From Thamnidium elegans (lineage: Eukaryota; Mucoromycota; Mucoromycetes; Mucorales; Mucoraceae), in NCBI GenBank assembly GCA_025201345.1, contig JAIXMG010000045.1, forward strand, positions 62,001 to 126,000: a stretch of 64,000 bases of DNA. Direction: 5' to 3'. Shown piece by piece: positions 22,488 to 33,773 of the stretch. The position numbers and the translations under genes are program-made. Positions within the stretch are counted from its first letter, which is position 1. Each line of letters opens with the position of its first letter. The notes below the pieces were generated by a model. The model made no database searches. It saw only the letters and a program-made list of their open reading frames with translations, and was not told the origin of the DNA.

Positions 22488-23507
22488 ATGACTGTTATTA
22501 CCGAAGAAACCTACAAGTACAGTGCTGAATTCCTTATATCAAAGTTACCTCAAGAGTTTCAACAAGTTGACCTCGGTGTTATTTGTGGTTCTGGTTTAGG
22601 TGGTTTAGTTGATACCATTGATCAATCTACAAAGGTTGAATTTTTATATAAGGATATTCCTGGTTTTGTCGCCAGTACAGGTAAAAAAAAAAAAAATTTA
22701 CAAAAAGTTTTTTTTTTTTTTTTCGTTACTAATCTTAAAAAAACAGTTGTTGGTCATGCCGGTAAACTCGTATTCGGTCACTTGGGTGAATTCCGTACCC
22801 CTACTGTCTTCATGGTAGGCCGTTTCCATTGTTACGAAGGTCACACCATGTTACAATGTACTTTGCCTGTTCGTGTTATGGCTTTAATGGGTATCAAGTC
22901 TCTTATTGTTACCAACGCCTGTGGTGGACTCAAGTCTGAACATAAGGTTGGTGACTTGATGATCATTAACGATCATTTGTCCCTTCCTGGTATGGTTGGC
23001 AACAATGCCTTAATTGGCGCCAACATTGAATTCTTCGGTCCTCGTTTCCCTGCTGTCTCTGACGCCTATACCTACGCCCTCCGTAAATTAGCCTTCAAGG
23101 CTGCCTTTGAAGTTGGTATTAGCCCTAACGATATCCGCGAAGGTGTTTATGCTATGGTTACTGGACCCAGTTTCGAAACCCGTGTTGAGGCTCGTTACTT
23201 GGCAACCATTGGTGCTGATGTCGTTGGTATGTCTACCGTACCTGAGGTTGTTGTTGCTCGTCATGCCGGTATCAAGGTTTTGGGTATTAGTTTAATTACC
23301 AACGATGTTGTTAGAGCTAGAGGAAAGGACGCCAAGTTGGAAGTTATGAGAGAATTGGGTTTAACTGATAAGATCGATACTGAAGAAGATACTGAAAAGA
23401 CTTTTGCTAACCATGCTGAGGTTTTGGAAACCAGTGCTATGCGTTCTAACGATATGCAACGTATGGTTATTCGTTATGCTGATTTATTAGCTGCTACTCT
23501 TATATAA
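22488..23507 (+). CDS. Purine nucleoside phosphorylase
   Basis: Cleaves purine nucleosides with phosphate to base plus ribose-1-phosphate (purine salvage, cytosol). Exons 22488-22680 and 22747-23507; sum 954, 317 aa, a normal length for the trimeric PNP family. Motifs: VICGSGLGGLVD (about 38-49, phosphate loop), VVGHAGKLVFGHLG spanning the junction, GRFHCYEGH, VTNACGGLK (purine-binding region), TGPSFETR, and VGMSTVPEVVVARH. The codon usage in exon 2 is more GC-rich (GCC, ACC, CGT) than that of neighbouring genes, as expected of a well-expressed enzyme. The start is the ATG at 22488. The 66-nt intron is a multiple of three with no in-frame stop, so an unspliced message would code an extra Lys/Phe-rich 22-residue stretch. 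Confidence 0.95.
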   Translation: MTVITEETYKYSAEFLISKLPQEFQQVDLGVICGSGLGGLVDTIDQSTKVEFLYKDIPGFVASTGKKKKNLQKVFFFFFVTNLKKTVVGHAGKLVFGHLGEFRTPTVFMVGRFHCYEGHTMLQCTLPVRVMALMGIKSLIVTNACGGLKSEHKVGDLMIINDHLSLPGMVGNNALIGANIEFFGPRFPAVSDAYTYALRKLAFKAAFEVGISPNDIREGVYAMVTGPSFETRVEARYLATIGADVVGMSTVPEVVVARHAGIKVLGISLITNDVVRARGKDAKLEVMRELGLTDKIDTEEDTEKTFANHAEVLETSAMRSNDMQRMVIRYADLLAATLI

Positions 23508-23748
23508 AAAAAAAGAAGAATATTTCCCCCCCTTTTTTTTTATCCCATTGTATTTAGTTGTTTAGATTTTTTTTATATATAAAACTCGTCTTTTTTTTTT
23601 CATGCCAAAATCTGTTATCGTCACACAATACCTTTTTTTTTTTTACTTTACATTTTTTTCAGTTTTTTATTTATTTATTATATATTTGATTTTATAAATC
23701 CTTTTTTTTTTCTTTATCCTTCCCAATGAACTACGAAAAGAAAAAACG
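23508..23748. other. Convergent 3' region, PNP / proteasome beta1
   Basis: 241 nt of T-rich DNA between two facing stop codons, with several T8-T10 runs; expected to hold both 3' UTRs. No terminator signal can be assigned. Confidence 0.4.
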
Positions 23749-24690
23749 TTAGTAAAATAGATAGACGATAGTTGCTAAAAATTTATTACCAGGCAACTTG
23801 TTTCCGGGAACAAACAATCTTTCAACACCGTCCTTTGTGATAACGGCCATACGAATAACACCACCTGAAGAACCATCACGAGACATTGCTAATGCCAAAG
23901 CTATACAAAAAAAAAGAAAGAATAGATTGCTTTAATTAGAAAAGAAATATACTTTCAACTTGAGAAAACATTTACAGTTCTTTACAAATTCTTCACATTC
24001 TTCACGAGTCATGTCGTCCTTATACTTGGCATCACAATAACCATAAATATAAGTTGATCCAGAACCTAACAAAATAAAATAAGAAAAAACTAATTCGCTA
24101 CAAATCTTTTAATAAAGTACTTACCACCGATAGCAAAAGGAGCTCTATGTAAAGATCCACCAAGAGGTACGTTGTAAACAGAGGGACCATCCTTCTTATC
24201 CCAACCAGCAACAATAATACCTGCCGATAAATTATCCTTGTTTTGATAACACATTTCTTGGAATAAAGCAGCAGCTGTGCGAACAGAAGGAGCTTCATTT
24301 TCATTAACACTAAAAGTAGATTTATCAGTTCACCCTTTGGGAAGCGAATAAATGACTAGGTTTATATAACTTACGTATACATTTGAAGATAGTAATGAAC
24401 AATATCAGCAACAGCTTGAGTATCGGCAGCAGATCCAGATCGACAACAGTAAATGGAATCATGAACCTTGGTTAATTTATCAGTAACTCTGTTGGCAATA
24501 TAAGCACCAGTAGTTGTACGTGAATCGGCACCAAGAATAACACCATCTTTATAGGCAACTGCCATAATGGAAGTCTATTTTTTTTTTTATATATCTGTTA
24601 GTTTTTCATCATAAGGTGTATAAAAGAGAAATATTATTTTTTTAAAATACGTACACCAAGATTAACTTCTCCTTTCTTTAATCCACTCAT
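23749..24690 (-). CDS. PRE3: 20S proteasome beta1 subunit (caspase-like, PSMB6/PRE3)
   Basis: Catalytic beta subunit of the 20S core with caspase-like activity. Five exons: 24690-24655, 24574-24375, 24309-24125, 24065-23976, 23900-23749; sum 663, 220 aa. The propeptide is 12 residues ([12 protein letters not shown]) and the mature chain starts [20 protein letters not shown]; the Thr at 13 is the catalytic nucleophile, the first codon of exon 2. Other family motifs: [51 protein letters not shown], and [16 protein letters not shown]. The last residues ([12 protein letters not shown]) are unlike the usual end, so the extreme C-terminus could be read differently. Converges with PNP. Confidence 0.94.
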
Positions 24691-25437
24691 TGTATAATAT
24701 ATATGTAAAAAAGCGTAATAGAATACAGAGGGACCTTTTTTTTTTTTGTCCACTGGACTGAGCTTACGCGTTTTTTTTTGTTTTTTTTTTTGGTAGGTGT
24801 AAATTGATGTCATCAATAAAGACTGTACTATTAGTTTCATTGGCTTAAATATTTTTAAGCTCAATCTGTCCCTTTTTGAAAAGGTACGAACGTATGTCAT
24901 TATTTCGTTGTCATGATTATATGTAAGGTACCAATGGCAACCAAAATATGTTTTTTTATTTAATGCTTCAAACGAGAACAATATAGAAAAAAGAAAATAC
25001 TTGATAGATATGATTGGATAGATGCTTAATTCTACCTTTTATGCCGGCAAACAATTAATTCTGTCAAACAAAGGGCTTTAAGCTCAGACGAAGCATTTTT
25101 TTTTTTTTTTAAGAAAAGGGTAATATGTACGGTTATTAGTATAGTGTTATTAACGGTAGAGTTATTTTAAAGAGATGTAGCAACAGTTTGATTTCTGTCC
25201 CGTATCTTCTTTATTAACGAGAGACGTATTGGACAGGGAGCCAAATATATATCGTATGGTTTACTTTTTACTTCAATAATTCAAGCTTTGACAATAGAAA
25301 TTATTGTATTAATTTTAACTTGTAAATAATGAATTAGGTTATCTAAAATAATAAACGTTGCAACAAAAGAAAAGTTTTTTTTTTCCATATTATGCTTAAT
25401 GACAATATTTTAGTATTTATAAAACTTTGCCGCAGAT

Positions 25438-25438
<1 letters not shown>

Positions 25439-25469
<31 letters not shown>
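25439..25469. repeat. Poly-A tract, about 31 nt
   Basis: Uninterrupted run of A in the gene-free region. No ORF or direct-repeat context suggests a retroposed cDNA next to it. Confidence 0.85.
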
Positions 25470-25471
<2 letters not shown>

Positions 25472-26236
25472 ATACAAATGAGATTCAATTTTAAAATGTA
25501 ACGCAAGAAAAAACGAAACTTTAATACCGTTTTTGTAATCGCCTAATACTAGATTTAAATGATCTAATATTTTAGTATTTCGATAGGACTTTTTGTCATT
25601 ATTACCAAATCATAGTAATATGATCACTCAGCAAAGAAAGAAAGAAAATAAAGCATGTATTAGATACCAAACTAAATTCCAGTTGCAATTGAATTTATAA
25701 AATAGATAAAAAAATTGATACATGTAAAAAAAACATGCAATTTGTTAGAAAGGTAGATGATCTGTATCTCTTTTTTTTATAACTCCGGGTACTCGATAAT
25801 TCAGGTACACACTTTCTATGCTTCTATTTTATTACTCATAATGATTTACTTTGTGCATCATTCGATATAGAATTCTCAAAATTATCGTTCATACGTCATT
25901 CTACGTTCCTCTCCTAATTTTTTTTTTTTTTTTTTTTTTTTACGATAAGTTTTTATTTAAACATTTTTATCAGCAGAGAAATAACGATATTACATTTGAT
26001 AGAATTTAGTTATCATATGTTTCAATAGATAAAATAACAAGATCGTATTATTTTAACACGAGTTTAATATAACTCTTTCTTGCCACAATTGAAAAAAAAA
26101 GGAGGTGTAGGTTTTGCCAAGGATTGTTAATGCAATTTTATTTTTAGTCTTTTTTTCCCCCTTTGTAAGTCGCAGTGAGAGAGAAAGGGGGTTACGGGCA
26201 CCTCATTCTACGTTTCTATGGATACAGCAAATTAAG

Positions 26237-26242
<6 letters not shown>

Positions 26243-26271
<29 letters not shown>
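26243..26271. repeat. (GA)n microsatellite
   Basis: Fourteen GA units in intergenic DNA. A short ORF running through it (26114-26296) owes its ERERERE run to the repeat and is not considered a gene. Confidence 0.9.
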
Positions 26272-26274
<3 letters not shown>

Positions 26275-27016
26275 TGATATGTCATTTGAATTTTAATAGG
26301 CACAAAAAGTCAAAAAGTTATTCAGGCCTAAAAAAAAAATAATAACGTGCTTTGATAGAGTAAATAAAAGAGGGGCACGTGTGTATAGTGATAAGTAAAC
26401 ATTTACCAATTAATTATGTTGCTGATCACCTGTCATTTTATTGTTGTTCGGAACAAACTATACCGAAAATACCTGGTTTTCTATCTGCTTATAAGGAGGG
26501 CGATTTTTGGGGGTGGAAAGAATCTAATATATTTCAGCCAATCAATATTATTCACAGATTTTAATCACTTCTGTCGAAATCTTTATATAATTTGATAGGT
26601 TCCTCAATTTTTTTTTTACTTTTATAGATTATTTATTATGCTTTTTTTAAACGTACAGTAAAAAGGGATTTTTTTTATATGTGTAAGCAAGAGAGCATAT
26701 GATATAATTAATAAATCACACAACCTTTTTAAACTGATAACTTTTTTTTTTTTTTTTTTTTTTTTTTGTATGCGTGCGTTTTTATATACGGCATTTAATC
26801 TTGAATCTTTCCTTATGATTGTGCGATCAGTAAAAAAAAAAAACTCCATCCTTTAAAAGGCAACTAACCCCTTATATATTATTTTTAAAAAAGTATATAA
26901 GTAACCCTTTTTTTTTTGAAATATTTATCTTTTTTTCTTTTTTAATTTCATTAGTTTATTCTAGTTACTGCTTTATATACACACATACACACACGCACAC
27001 AAACACACAAACAAAA

Positions 27017-28602
27017 ATGTCAATTAAATACGGTTCTATACAACCACCATTAAAACCATATACTTTAACCAAATCCGAAAGAGATTTATTACAAGCCGAC
27101 CGACCAGGTTACGGCTCACGCACCAAACTAGAAGTCGCCTTTAATTTAGTCAATGCAACTGTAGGTGCAGGTATTATTGGCCTACCATTTGCTATTGCCA
27201 GAGCTGGATTCTTTACTGGTATTATCGCATCTATTGTTGTAGCTATATTAGCTCAAATTGGTTTATACATGTTAATTGTTGCTGGTCGAAGAGTTGGTGT
27301 TTATAAATTTGCTAATCTGGTTGAATACTTGTTGGGAAGACCTGGTTTTTATTTTGTTAATTTTATGATTTGCGTTCAAGCCGGTGGTGGTACCGTTAGT
27401 TATTTTATCTTACTTGGTGATAGTCTTCCAATGTTGTTTATGAGGTATCTTCCTCAATTTCCTATATTAGGTGATCGTACATTTGTTTTAATATTTGTAG
27501 GAATATTTTGTGTAAGTTTAATAGAAAGAAAGAAAGAAAAAAAAAGGAAAAAAAAAAAAATTAAACACGTTTTTATGTATAGATTTTACCATTAAATATG
27601 GCCAGGTCTATTGGTTCATTAGCTCGTTGGTCAATTATTTCGGTTCTGTGTTTACCTGTTATTCTTTTAACCATCTTAATTCGTGCTCCTGCTTATGCTC
27701 CTCAAGAGCCTATTGAACTTGAATGGATCGGTGGTGATGTCTTTGGTGCTTTGGGTATCATGGCATTTGCTTTCACTTGCCATCAAGTCGCTTTCAATAA
27801 TTTTTTAACCTTGCAAAATCAAACTACCTCTAACTGGAAACACACTACTATTTTATCTACTGGTATCAGTTGGATTATCTCCATTTCTTTTGCTTGTATT
27901 GGTTACATGTGCTTTGGTAGCAACGTGCAGTCCAATTTATTCATGAACTTTGCTACTGATGATCCAGTAATTAATCTTGGCCGATTTGCTCTTTCCATTA
28001 GTATGATTTTGACCATTCCAATGGGTATCTTTCCTACGCGTGAAGCAGTTCAAAAGTCTTTAGGTTTTGAAACAGATCGTAAGCAACCTACCAACTTTCA
28101 ACACTATGCTGTTACTCTACTTGTATTTACTGTGGTCTTATCATTGGGCATTGCAGTTAGATCTCTCGGTACTGTTTATGCATTAGTCGGTGGATTTTCT
28201 GCAACCACGTTAGCAAACATCATACCTTCTTGTGCTTATCTCTGTACGCGTAATGCAGGTTATGAGAAAATAATGGGCTCCGAAACTTCTTCAGAAGAGA
28301 CTTGTAAACCTAGTAATATCATGTTCCCCAGCTTAACTACAACAAGTACTTTAACTCCCGATGAAAACGATTTAAAAGCTCCTTTGTTATGGGAAACGAC
28401 TTCCATCTCCTCTTCTTCAAGGTTGTATTTTGATGATGATGTGGCTACTGTAGATGGTGGTGACGATTTATGCGCCGAAAATGATATGAACGTAGATAAA
28501 TCATTAAAACCTCATTGGTTTTTAGATATTGCAGCCGGTTTGCTTCTTATTTGGGGTTTTAGTGTCATGTTCTTTTCTATCTCTGCTACATTGAAAGGCT
28601 AA
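27017..28602 (+). CDS. Amino acid transporter (AVT / SLC38-like)
   Basis: Membrane transporter of the amino acid/auxin permease superfamily. Exons 27017-27511 and 27583-28602; sum 1515, 504 aa. The first helix has the family signature FNLVNATVGAGIIGLPFAIA (about 40-59), followed by roughly eleven hydrophobic segments; exon 2 starts ILPLNMARSIGSLARWS, which fits the conserved loop after the fifth or sixth helix. Between the last two helices there is a hydrophilic Ser/Thr/Asp insertion (about 405-470). Yeast AVT relatives export neutral amino acids from the vacuole, and animal SLC38 members are Na+-coupled; which applies here is not shown. The leader is a CA-rich repeat (26976-27014). Confidence 0.93.
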
Positions 28603-28918
28603 ATTCTTTTTTGTATATATATACCCCACTGTTGAGGATGCGTGTAGCATAGTCAACCTATACCTGTTTATTATACCAATTGTATATATTTATTTTATTT
28701 ATAATAAATATATATATCTTAATCTATTTAATTATATACGCAAAGACTACTTTACCAAATATTTATATTATAGTTGATGAGCAGCAGAATATACATATAT
28801 TTTTATCATTCAACAAAAGTATACTTGTATAAATTATCTTGCATAATTTTGTATCATTCTCAACATTCAATAAGATTTAGTTTAATTAGACCCCCATTTA
28901 TCAACTTCTTTTTTAACA
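28603..28918. other. Intergenic, transporter 3' flank
   Basis: 316 nt of AT-rich DNA between two plus-strand genes; nothing recognised beyond TA-rich stretches (28671-28735). Confidence 0.4.
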
Positions 28919-29287
28919 ATGAATTTATATATAAGCAAATATTGTTTATATGATAAACATCTTTTAAATGAACTTGATCTTGTACCTATGTACGCATTAG
29001 TCAGAAAAATGGTAACGGAAAATTTGGAAGGTCCAAATGAAGCACTTTTCAAGATTTATGCGCACATGTAAATATCTCTCACTTCAGCTGAATAAAATAC
29101 AATGAAGCTCATTACTACACGCGCGATGGGAAAAGAAAGAATTATTCAGTGAGTGTCTAATATATTTTTAATTTCCCGCAGTGTCGATATATACCGTTTT
29201 CGCTTGGAAGAAGCTTTAAAATTCAAATCGAACGACCCAACTGAATTAGATAGTCTCATGAAGATTTTGGAACTGATTATAGCATAA
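28919..29287 (+). CDS. Small helical hypothetical protein, 84 aa
   Basis: Two exons, 28919-29067 and 29182-29287; sum 255. Donor GTAAAT, acceptor CCCGCAG. The protein is leucine- and charge-rich and probably all helical: MYALVRKMVTENLEGPNEAL, then FKIYAHIVDIYRFRLEEALK, ending LDSLMKILELIIA. The codon use, the phase across the junction and the continuous amphipathic pattern support a real gene. I do not recognise a family. It lies between the transporter and COP9 subunit 6, converging on the latter with 89 nt between stops. Possibly a small subunit of a larger complex; that is speculation. Confidence 0.62.
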
Positions 29288-29376
29288 AACTCTTATTTAC
29301 AACAGCGAAAAACGAGTAAATACTAGAAAAGGTGTACATGGAAATGCTTCTCGTTTATTCCTTTTTTAAACTTTCT

Positions 29377-30812
29377 TTAATTTTTTGAAGGGTTGAAACG
29401 CTATTGTTTATAAATATTATGATTAATTACATGCACTCTTAAAAACATAAATAAATAAAACTTACTCTGCCTTTTCTAGTAACGGGAATAGGTTTGTTTT
29501 GGTTGGTTCCGTTACCGCCATTCACCAAATTAAACTTATCAACCAAGTCATTCACAGCATTTAATCCTTTTGTGATAGATGCAAGGTAAGCCACTAATAA
29601 TACATCATTATACTCCTACAAACATAGAATGCATTATAAATGAATTCTGTTTAATATATATATATATATATGTCTTTACTTACAGTAGAGAATTGTTCAT
29701 CAAATGCCTTCTTTTCTAATATAGGTGACCTTCTACAAAGACTTGAAATTTGACGTATAATATCGTGATCAACCGGAACAGCACCAGATTTAGTATCTTG
29801 TAAATATTGTTGAAGAAATTGTATTCTAGAATTTAACATGGCGATGGCGTTTCTTTGTGTGGTCAAATGAGCAATCACTTGATTATAAAAGAATATGTAT
29901 GTAAGTCTATAAATGTAAATAAAAAACGAATATATAAACTTTACGCGTGTTTCCCAGTCCAGTGTCATGACTGGAAGAACTAGGTTTAGCCACATGATCT
30001 ACTGCGATACATTCAGCCTCACCTGTCTCAACCTTATATGTTGATTTGATAAAAACAAGTCGGGTACGTTCATCCACCATATCTATAATAGATTCGTAAA
30101 TATCAATAGGAAATTCTCGTTCACCACCTGATAATGCATTAGGATCCATTTGTAAAAATAAGACCGAATCATTCACTTGTAAAAACTTTTAATTGTGTTA
30201 ATTCATTGTATTCCCCTTTTATATATAATATACTTTACTTGTTCGTGAAGTTTAAGGTCGGATTCTGTAGGTTTAGGTCCGAGTGAGTACCAACCCATAA
30301 AATCCAGTGTAGGAAATACTTGCTTTACTATATATTCCCATTATTATTATTTTTATTTTATTTTTTAGTTGTACGTATTTATTTATTACTTACATTGATC
30401 CAACTTGTATAATAAAAACGCTTTGTCGAGTTGCACGTCATCTTTACCATTGACAGATAAAGGAAGATCAAATGAGTTAATAATATCAATATCACGACCT
30501 GATTGAGATGCTAATAAGGCACCATACATTCTACCTATATACAATCTTTAGGTTTTAAAATAAATATATAGTATTGGTCATTTACCATTCTCAATAGCTG
30601 CTGGTGTTTGTAATTTAGTACGAGTATAGTGGTCAGAAATATTCAATAAAACTAAAGGATGTCTGTGTGTGTTTTTTTTAGTATACTTCTTTTTTTTAAA
30701 AAAAAAAAAGGGGGGACATTGTACTCATTTACACTGAAATTGAAAGTCCTGAACTACTGGAAGCGTTTGAAACGATAGATGTAAGGTCTTCTGAAATATC
30801 CATAGCGCTCAT
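29377..30812 (-). CDS. CSN6: COP9 signalosome subunit 6
   Basis: Non-catalytic MPN-domain partner of CSN5 in the COP9 signalosome, which removes Nedd8 from cullins. Eight exons: 30812-30733, 30662-30586, 30534-30394, 30327-30239, 30185-29945, 29877-29684, 29615-29466, 29400-29377; sum 996, 331 aa. Landmarks: SVHPLVLLNISDHYTR (the JAMM HxH is absent, as in CSN6), RMYGALLASQSGRDIDIINS, FMGWYSLGPKPTESDLKLHE, FPIDIYESIIDMVDERTRLV, AECIAVDHVAK, and the C-terminal helices EYNDVLLVAYLASITKGLNA. The last exon (RFNPSKN) is a choice: without that splice the protein ends GRVSFIYLCF with a stop about 60 nt earlier. The F-box proteins and DCAF in this window belong to ligases that CSN regulates. Head-to-head with MIX23. 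Confidence 0.92.
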
Positions 30813-31204
30813 TGCATATACTTTTTTTTTTTTTTTTTATAAAAAAAAGGGGATATGGAATACACTTTTTTTTCTTTTGCTGTGGAAAAATGTCGTTCGT
30901 GACGCGCTTTTACATTAAACTGATTGTTAATGCATGCAAGTAAAAGTGTCAAACCAGTTCAACCAAACAAGACGATAATCTATGTATACACACACAACAA
31001 AACTTTCCTTATCGCTGGTTTGTTACTAACACGTATGTATATGTTTCTTTTGGCTTAACGAGAAAAAAAAGTAACCAAGTAATCAATGCAAAGAGAAAAA
31101 AAAAGCTTTTTTCCTTTTTATTGAATTTCCGCTTTTCTTTTTTACCCTTGACAGAAAAAAAAAAAGAGACGATAAAAAAACATACCTTTTTCCTTTACTC
31201 TAGC
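30813..31204. promoter_or_regulatory. Divergent promoter region, CSN6 / MIX23
   Basis: 392 nt between opposed starts, with A- and T-runs near both ends. It holds a TTGCATGCA-like palindrome near 30931-30939. No known element was assigned. Confidence 0.35.
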
Positions 31205-31809
31205 ATGTCCACCAAAAGAGAACTTAGTCCTTCCGTTTGCTTCAACTTTTCCTTCTTCAAGGGTAAAAATAAAAGGAATACAACGCTGCAATATAAAACT
31301 AAATAGTTATTACTTAGACTTTATGAAGGAATTACGTAGAGTGGATGACAATGTTATCAATAGACTTAACAGTGCCTCCACACAAGTTGACGGTAATTGC
31401 AGTGAATTCTTCAAGCAAATGTCTGAAGCATATGCTAAACGCGATGAAGCTATTGATTACTGTCTCAAGGTAAAAATACGAAAAGAAAGAAGTAACACAA
31501 AAAAAAAAGCTAAAAAAAAAGTTTTTTAAATGTTAGTTAATGGATGAGGATTTAGCAAAAAAGAGTAAGAAATTACAGGAAGATCCTGACGATTTTGAAG
31601 TAAAGAACAGCATTTTCACTCAAGAATCTATGGTAAGACAAGGAGAGAAACAATACAAAAAAAAAAAAAAAAAAACTGACTCTTTTTTTTTAAAAAATAA
31701 GCGTCAATCAATTTCCAACGAAAGATTTGTTGAAGAAATTGTTAGAGAACGTACTTTACAAGTATTTAAAAACAAGTGTAGAGCATTTGATACAAGTTCT
31801 TTAGAATAA
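31205..31809 (+). CDS. MIX23: MIX23 family mitochondrial intermembrane-space protein
   Basis: Four exons: 31205-31262, 31318-31469, 31537-31632, 31702-31809; sum 414, 137 aa. The spliced protein contains FMKELRRVDDNVINRLNSAS, NCSEFFKQMSEAYAKRDEAI with the two cysteines of a long CX(n)C helix hairpin (NC...DYC), and a C-terminal SNERFVEEIVRERTLQVFKN with KCRAF. This fits the MIX23 (CCDC58, earlier caffeine-induced death protein 2) family of small Mia40-dependent intermembrane-space proteins that affect protein import. The introns are A-rich and read as Lys runs, so unspliced frames look longer than they are. Confidence 0.85.
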
Positions 31810-31970
31810 ACATTTTTTTTTAGAAAATAAACAATTACATAACAAAACAAAAGAAAAAAAAAGGGGGACATTTGTATATAGTTTGTTTTTTTTTTTTTTT
31901 TATAAGAGTAAAAAAAAAAAAGCTATTTTATATGGGGAGAATAGATACGAGAAAAAGGAAAAATTACATT

Positions 31971-33773
31971 TTAATAGAAAGTCTTACAGTGGGCATCACA
32001 GACTTCACGGAGCTTGACTTCGAGTTCCTTGGAGATAACACCTTGAGTACGGATTTCCTCGAGGATTTCCTTTTGTTGAGTAGCGAAATGGCTAATGAAA
32101 TCCTTTTCCCAGTCAACGACCTTACCAACGGGGATCTTATCAAGATAACCGTTAACACCAGCAAAGATGATGGGAACTTGAGCTTGAATAGACAAGGGAG
32201 AGTATTGAGGTTGCTTGAGCAATTCAGTGAGACGAGCACCACGGTTTAACAAGAATTGAGTGGAAGCATCCAAATCAGAACCGAATTGAGCGAAAGCGGC
32301 AACTTCACGATATTGGGCCAAGAAAAGCTTCATGGAACCAGCAACTTGCTTCATAGCCTTGGTTTGAGCAGCGGAACCGACACGAGAGACGGAGAGACCG
32401 ACGTTAATTGCGGGACGGATACCCTTGAAGAAAAGTTCGGCTTCCAAGAAAATTTGACCATCAGTAATGGAAATAACGTTAGTGGGAATATAAGCAGAGA
32501 CATCACCACCTTGAGTTTCAATAATGGGAAGAGCGGTCATGGAACCGTAACCGAAAGCCTTGTTCATCTTGGCAGCACGTTCTAAGAGACGAGAATGAAG
32601 GTAGAAAACATCACCAGGGTAAGCTTCACGACCAGGAGGACGACGGAGCAAAAGGGACATTTGACGGTAAGCAACAGCTTGCTTGGACAAATCATCATAA
32701 ATGATCAAAGAGTGACGACCGTTATCACGGAACCATTCACCAAAGGCGGCACCGGAGAAAGGAGCAAGATATTGAAGAGGAGCAGCTTCAGAGGCAGTGG
32801 CAGCAACAACAATAGTATACTTCATGGCATCGTTCTCTTCAAGAGTACGGACCAATTGAGCAACAGTAGAACGCTTTTGACCAACAGCAACGTAAATACA
32901 GTACAACTTCTTGGCTTCATCAGAGCCGTTGTTCCAGTTCTTTTGGTTCAAGATAGTATCAAGAGCAACAGCGGTCTTACCGGTTTGACGATCACCAATA
33001 ATCAACTCACGTTGACCACGACCGATAGGAACCATGGAATCAACAGACTTGATACCAGTTTGCATAGGCTCGTTAACGGAGTGACGAGGTAAAATACCAG
33101 GAGCCTTAACTTGGACACGAGAACGGCCAACGGTCTCAAGAGGACCCTTACCATCAATGGGGTTACCAAGAGCATCAACGACACGACCGAGGATACCAGG
33201 ACCAATTGGGACATCGACAATAGCACCAGTACGCTTAACGGTATCACCTTCCTTGATCAAACGATCGTTACCGAAAACGACAATACCAACATTATCAGCT
33301 TCCAAGTTAAGAGCCATACCCTTTTTTTTTTAAAAAAAAAAAAACAAAATTATTGTTAACACAACTAAAGAAAAAAAAAAATATATATATATGCTATATT
33401 ATTATCATTTTACCTTGAGACCACTGGAGAATTCAACCATCTCTTCAGCTTGACAATTCTTCAAACCGTAAACACGAGCAATACCATCACCAATAGATAA
33501 GACACGACCAGTCTCTTGAAGATCGACCTCGGAGTTAGCACCGAGAATACGTTGTTCAAGAATGGAAGAAACTTCAGAAGTAGAAGGTTTAGCAGAAGCA
33601 TAAGTTCTTAAAGCAATAGAAGTAGCACCAAGGTTAAGACGCTAATAATAATATATATACAGGGTTAATTATTTTTATTTTTTTCGCAAGTATTTTTTGA
33701 TCTTTACAGCAGGTGTAGATTTGGCAAAAGCAGCCAAAGTAGGGCGTGCAAGACGAGTAGCGTTTCTCAACAT
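31971..33773 (-). CDS. ATP1: Mitochondrial F1-ATP synthase alpha subunit
   Basis: Non-catalytic nucleotide-binding subunit of F1 in the mitochondrial matrix. Exons 33773-33708, 33641-33414, 33320-31971; sum 1644, 547 aa, the usual length for a precursor. Exon 1 is a basic, Ala/Thr/Arg-rich presequence ([20 protein letters not shown]). Walker A GDRQTGKT lies at about 207-214, with [38 protein letters not shown] and the family signature [17 protein letters not shown]. The large exon has high codon bias, which leaves long open frames on the opposite strand; these are shadows. Head-to-head with the Sec14-like gene. Confidence 0.98.

Larger units (their letters stand above)
24691..27016. other. 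2.3-kb gene-free AT-rich region
   Basis: No credible coding exon on either strand; the longer frames here are homopolymer-coded Lys/Phe runs. It contains a poly-A of about 31 (25439-25469), a poly-T of about 24 (25918-25941), a T-run near 26741-26767, and a GA microsatellite (26243-26271). The right end is a CA-rich leader (26976-27014) directly before the transporter ATG. No tRNA-like B box was seen. Confidence 0.5.

Noticed and set aside
24634..24981. 115-codon minus-strand ORF upstream of proteasome beta1
   Set aside because: It is built from homopolymers (Lys runs) and runs into the first beta1 exon; the family start [12 protein letters not shown] is sufficient.
26114..26296. 60-codon ORF with a Glu/Arg repeat
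   Set aside because: The repeat comes from a GA microsatellite and there is no other coding evidence.
31964..33359. Several long plus-strand ORFs (up to 165 codons) opposite ATP1
   Set aside because: They mirror the biased codons of the ATP1 exon on the other strand, have no domain-like composition, and ATP1 itself is certain.
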